Below, in pieces: positions 5,197-7,043 of a stretch of DNA of 7,043 bases (position 1 is its first letter; each line of letters starts with the position of its first letter). A program made the position numbers and the translations under genes. The DNA comes from Sphingobacteriales bacterium (GTDB lineage Bacteria; Bacteroidota; Bacteroidia; Chitinophagales; JADIYW01), in NCBI GenBank assembly GCA_016721245.1, contig JADKIQ010000017.1, forward strand, positions 1 through 7,043. The letters are read 5' to 3'. Below the pieces are notes generated by a model that saw nothing but the letters and a program-made list of their open reading frames with translations, ran no database searches and was not told the origin of the DNA.

Positions 5197-5463
5197 TCGT
5201 TGATGGGCTTTGATCCCTTAGTTAGCATCAACGAGCAATACAGTGTCTACTAAGAGCTACAGAGACACAAGCGGGAGTAGGCCAGATCATCGGTGACAAG
5301 GACGCTGTAGCAAGCAAACATACATTGCTGAAGACCTTGGAAACCAAACGAGTGTGTACGTCACTGACAGTTGGTCAATTTCCGAAGTTAGGTAATTGAC
5401 AATCTTCTCCCTTGTGGGCTGCTAATTTATTTTAGCTTGAGCCTATAAGGGAGTAGTTTTGTC
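5197..5463 (+). ncRNA. Candidate orphan structured RNA of about 265 nt (or long leader)
   Basis: This stretch has no convincing reading frame on either strand. It follows a consensus promoter and ends in a long terminator-like hairpin. Visible elements in order are a perfect 9-bp stem (5197-5205 with 5226-5234) starting at the predicted first base; GTGTCT with AGACAC (5243-5248, 5263-5268); AGCAA with TTGCT around a 7-base loop (5313-5317, 5325-5329); TTGG-AAA-CCAA (5337-5347); GTCAATT with AATTGAC (5374-5380, 5394-5400); and the terminal hairpin. The stretch is also less AT-rich than its surroundings. It does not match a tRNA, a tmRNA or any group I intron core I know. Function is unknown: it could be an independent small RNA or the regulated leader of the HNH gene. 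Confidence 0.5.
5404..5463 (+). terminator. Long terminator-like hairpin closing the candidate RNA
   Basis: Bases 5407-5420 (CTCCCTTGTGGGCT) pair continuously with 5440-5453 (14 pairs, two of them G-U). An inner GCTAA/TTAGC stem (5421-5425, 5432-5436) lies above a 3-base bulge, and two outer pairs close it across one mismatch. TTTTGTCTGT follows directly. The T-run is imperfect, so termination may be partial, leaving read-through to the HNH gene. Confidence 0.55.
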
Positions 5464-5477
5464 TGTAAAACCGAGTT

Positions 5478-5523
5478 AGGTAGTATAACTACTTGATATA
5501 CTTAGTAATATAACTTAGTTATA
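5478..5523. repeat. Two palindromes with repeated TATAACT before the HNH gene
   Basis: GTAGT-ATA-ACTAC (5480-5492) and TATAAC-TTA-GTTATA (5509-5523) are both palindromic and both contain TATAACT (5484-5490 and 5509-5515, 25 bases apart). The second ends 17 bases before the GTG I take as the HNH start. They could be operator sites, and TATAAC could serve as a -10, but no good -35 is present at normal spacing. Confidence 0.4.
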
Positions 5524-5540
5524 CAATAATGGAGGGTAGA

Positions 5541-6167
5541 GTGGAGTTAATAGTTGATGAGAAATATAGCTATCTGGTTGATAAGTACAAAATAGAGTAT
5601 GTATTAAAAAGTAATAACAGCCCATATGGTATGTGGAAAATACGTGTAAATAATAGATTCCGATCTTTAGCTAGATTTATTACTGAGCAACATCTAAGTA
5701 AAGAAATTCCTGCAACTATATTGGTTGACCACGTGGACAGAGATACAAGTAATAACCTTCTATCTAACCTACGACTGACTACTCCTAAATTAAATCTAAA
5801 CAACAAGACAACTGCAAGTCCTGTAGTAGAAGTAAGAGAATACTTTAGGTTAGACTATGGTAGAAACAGTGAAGGTAACAGAATAAAAACACCATTATTT
5901 TATGGCAAGTCTGATACTGAAATTAAGTGTATTTCAAAATACTTCCATGCATTGTGTCAAGGTACTGTTTTGTCTCCGCATGAAGAGAAAGACAAAGAAG
6001 AGTTTATGAGCATATTCAAGAGCGTGTCTAGGTATGAGTCTTGGGCCATGCTACACCATGTGGAAGGAAGAGTTATAGAACAAAATTTAATTAAAATCGA
6101 AGATAACTATAATGCTATCAAAGAATTTAGTGGCAAGCCTTTTGGAACTACTCTAGATAAACTCTAA
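5541..6167 (+). CDS. HNH homing endonuclease-like protein, 208 aa
   Basis: The central segment is a typical phage HNH nuclease: SLARFITEQHL, then LVDHVDRDTSNN, then NLRLTTPKLNLNNK. This gives the D-H pair (D63-H64), a following Asp (D66) and the Asn residues of the beta-beta-alpha metal finger. Such enzymes cut DNA and spread their own gene into related phages. The C-terminal half (from about residue 95) is not a recognisable AP2 domain and may be a different DNA-recognition part. I prefer the GTG at 5541, with GGAGGG five bases upstream and a family-like opening (ELIVDEKYSYLVD). An ATG at 5529 would add four residues but has no ribosome site and contains the one used by the GTG. The gene is followed at once by a strong terminator, so it is a free-standing unit. 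Confidence 0.85.
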   Translation: MELIVDEKYSYLVDKYKIEYVLKSNNSPYGMWKIRVNNRFRSLARFITEQHLSKEIPATILVDHVDRDTSNNLLSNLRLTTPKLNLNNKTTASPVVEVREYFRLDYGRNSEGNRIKTPLFYGKSDTEIKCISKYFHALCQGTVLSPHEEKDKEEFMSIFKSVSRYESWAMLHHVEGRVIEQNLIKIEDNYNAIKEFSGKPFGTTLDKL

Positions 6168-6170
6168 AAT

Positions 6171-6192
6171 AAGGAGGCTACGGCCTCCTTTT
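6171..6192 (+). terminator. Intrinsic terminator after the HNH gene
   Basis: AAGGAGGC and GCCTCCTT form a perfect 8-bp, GC-rich stem with a TACG loop (a stable tetraloop type), ending in a T-run. It starts three bases after the HNH stop codon. The A/T flanks on the other strand (ATTTTAG) suggest that it may also work leftward. Confidence 0.9.
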
Positions 6193-6225
6193 ACAAATAG
6201 TTACAAACTAATTCTAAATAAGCAT

Positions 6226-6261
6226 AAAGCCCTTTGGTGAAAGCCTTGGGGCTTTTATTTT
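6226..6261 (+). terminator. Second intrinsic terminator
   Basis: AAAGCCC and GGGCTTT (6226-6232 and 6249-6255) form a 7-bp stem with a 16-base loop, followed by TATTTT. It lies only 33 bases after the first terminator and 15 bases before the next promoter, so it separates the HNH unit firmly from the macro-domain operon. Confidence 0.75.
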
Positions 6262-6275
6262 GTCTAAATTCCCTC

Positions 6276-6304
6276 TTGACAACCCATAAAACATGCTCCA
6301 TAAT
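6276..6304 (+). promoter_or_regulatory. Near-consensus promoter of the macro-domain operon
   Basis: TTGACA (6276-6281) and CATAAT (6299-6304) are 17 bases apart: a perfect -35 and 5 of 6 at the -10. The predicted start near 6311 gives a leader of about 24 bases with AAGGAG (6323-6328) ahead of the macro-domain gene. This fits strong expression by host sigma70 RNA polymerase, as in early phage genes. Confidence 0.85.
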
Positions 6305-6334
6305 CTATTTCATGTTCAACGTAAGGAGAAATAA

Positions 6335-6796
6335 ATGCTAACAATTAAACAGGGTGATGTATTTGAAGAGCTAAAGGCTGGAGATGTATTTGTACATGGT
6401 TGCAATGCTAAGGGTGTTATGGGAAGCGGGATTGCTAAGATTGTCAAAGACAAATGGCCTAAAGCTTACCAGCTATATAAGCAAGAAGTGTTGCTAGGTA
6501 ATCTGAAGATTGGACAATGGAATGCTTGGTGGGATACGTCTAAGGATATTGTAATTGTAAACTTGATTACACAACAAGAGTTTGGCAGGGATAAGGCTAA
6601 AACATATGTTAATTATGATGCTGTTAAGAATGGTTTACTTACAGTAGTTGCAGACGTTACACAATCCTGTAAACGTATTGTGTTTCCATTCATCGGTGGT
6701 GGACTAGCTAATGGGGATCGTAAAATTCTACTAGACATTTTCCATGAAGTGTTTGATAATGCAGCTATCGAAGGTGTTCTAGTAATTAACGATTAA
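6335..6796 (+). CDS. Macro-domain protein, ADP-ribose 1''-phosphate phosphatase-like, 153 aa
   Basis: This is a single macro domain covering the whole protein. The ADP-ribose site motifs are in order: GDVFEEL near the start, VHGCNAKGVMGSGIA (residues 20-34) forming the first binding loop, NLITQ (76-80), and FPFIGGGLANGD (117-128) forming the phosphate-binding loop. Relatives of the Poa1/ADP-ribose 1''-phosphatase branch remove phosphate from ADP-ribose 1''-phosphate, a by-product of tRNA splicing and repair. Other macro domains remove ADP-ribose from proteins or DNA. The substrate cannot be settled from sequence. The start has AAGGAG six bases upstream and the length is normal for the family. 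It leads an operon whose next gene starts 10 bases later. A role against ADP-ribosylating host defence is a reasonable but untested idea. Confidence 0.9.
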   Translation: MLTIKQGDVFEELKAGDVFVHGCNAKGVMGSGIAKIVKDKWPKAYQLYKQEVLLGNLKIGQWNAWWDTSKDIVIVNLITQQEFGRDKAKTYVNYDAVKNGLLTVVADVTQSCKRIVFPFIGGGLANGDRKILLDIFHEVFDNAAIEGVLVIND

Positions 6797-6806
6797 GGAG
6801 AAACAA

Positions 6807-7019
6807 ATGAACGTAACAACATTGAAACAGCAACTGGAAGCAGCACAACAAGAAATTACAAATCTTCAACAGGCTATTGAAAAAGTTGAAGCTGAAAATA
6901 ATGTATGGCCTAAAGAGGGTGATGAATATTGGTTTATTAATCCTTTAGGAGGAGCCGCTAACAACATATTTTATAAATCAATTCCCATTGATACTGTTGA
7001 AATTAGTTGGGAGGAGTAA
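6807..7019 (+). CDS. Small coiled-coil phage protein, 70 aa
   Basis: Residues 1-31 form an amphipathic coiled coil (LKQQLEAAQQEITNLQQAIE continuing to KVEAEN). A compact aromatic part follows: WPKEGDEYWFINPLGG, then an acidic end (EISWEE). This layout, a short coiled coil followed by a 'W-P-x-x-G-x-x-Y-W' beta unit, recurs in small phage proteins, where the second part is usually longer; this copy looks shortened. Its role is unknown, and the helix suggests oligomerisation. AAGGAG precedes the ATG with good spacing, 10 bases after the macro-domain stop, so the two are co-transcribed. Confidence 0.75.
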   Translation: MNVTTLKQQLEAAQQEITNLQQAIEKVEAENNVWPKEGDEYWFINPLGGAANNIFYKSIPIDTVEISWEE

Positions 7020-7023
7020 TGCT

Positions 7024-7043
7024 ATGAAACGCTACATTGTCTT
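7024..7043 (+). CDS. Start of next rightward gene (partial)
   Basis: Only MKRYIV is visible before the window ends. GGGAGGAG lies about eight bases upstream, within the end of the previous gene, which is good support for this ATG. An earlier ATG at 7019 meets a stop after two codons and is not used. Nothing can be said about function. Confidence 0.5.

Noticed and set aside
5203..5253. A 16-codon plus-strand reading frame (MGFDPLVS...) near the predicted RNA start
   Set aside because: It begins only a few bases after the predicted transcription start, has no ribosome site and lies within the perfect 9-bp stem, so a structural reading explains the bases better.
5396..5424. A third TTGACA on the plus strand as a promoter
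   Set aside because: No acceptable -10 occurs at 16-18 bases, and the TTGACA is part of the GTCAATT/AATTGAC hairpin.
5197..5463. Group I intron or tRNA/tmRNA in the gene-free region beside the HNH gene
   Set aside because: No tRNA T-loop or acceptor pattern and no recognisable group I core elements are visible, and no neighbouring gene appears split by it.
5197..6167. A HEARO/omega-RNA plus IscB-like system (RNA next to an HNH gene)
   Set aside because: The protein is only about 208 aa and has an HNH core without the RuvC parts or the arginine-rich bridge of IscB/IsrB, so RNA-guided cleavage is not supported.

Overview
The window looks like part of a tailed-phage (Caudoviricetes) accessory region, probably from a phage of a Gram-negative host. 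The reasons are the AT-rich composition, very small tightly packed genes, stop/start overlaps of the ATGA, GTGA and TAATG types, purine-rich AAGGAG/GGAGG ribosome sites, good sigma70-type promoters, two phage-type HNH homing endonuclease genes and several short proteins without a recognisable function. No structural or replication gene is present, so neither the host nor the phage genus can be named from this window.

Positions 1-5045 carry a leftward (minus-strand) cassette of 17 intact or partial genes plus one broken gene. Reading in transcription order from 5045 down: a 65-aa protein of a small phage family; then, after a 137-base gap, two small unknowns; a cyclic-phosphate-processing receiver-like protein (3912-4271); two unknowns; a two-helix 55-aa membrane protein; a 31-aa single-helix membrane protein; a 55-aa coiled-coil protein; a 76-aa unknown; a 126-aa two-helix membrane protein; a 92-aa unknown; a cytidine/dCMP-deaminase-like protein (1547-1936); an HNH/AP2 homing endonuclease split by a frameshift (769-1502); and four small unknowns, the last running off the left edge. 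Most neighbours overlap or abut, so they are probably translated from shared messages.

Positions 5046-5540 are the divergence point and contain no convincing gene. This stretch holds the best unexplained signal in the window: a consensus plus-strand promoter (TTGACA, 17 bases, TATAGT at 5162-5190), a perfect 9-bp stem that begins at the predicted transcription start, several smaller hairpins, and a long terminator-like hairpin at 5404-5463. Together these predict an orphan structured RNA of about 265 nt, or a long regulated leader, ahead of the rightward HNH gene.

Positions 5541-7043 run rightward. They hold an HNH endonuclease with its own terminator, a second terminator, a near-consensus promoter (TTGACA, 17, CATAAT), a macro-domain ADP-ribose-processing protein, a small coiled-coil phage protein and the first codons of another gene. 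Thematically, the macro-domain protein and the leftward cyclic-phosphate receiver protein both come from families tied to nucleotide and RNA-end repair or ADP-ribose metabolism. The deaminase-like protein adds a nucleotide-modifying candidate. The rest looks like host-takeover or counter-defence genes of unknown role.
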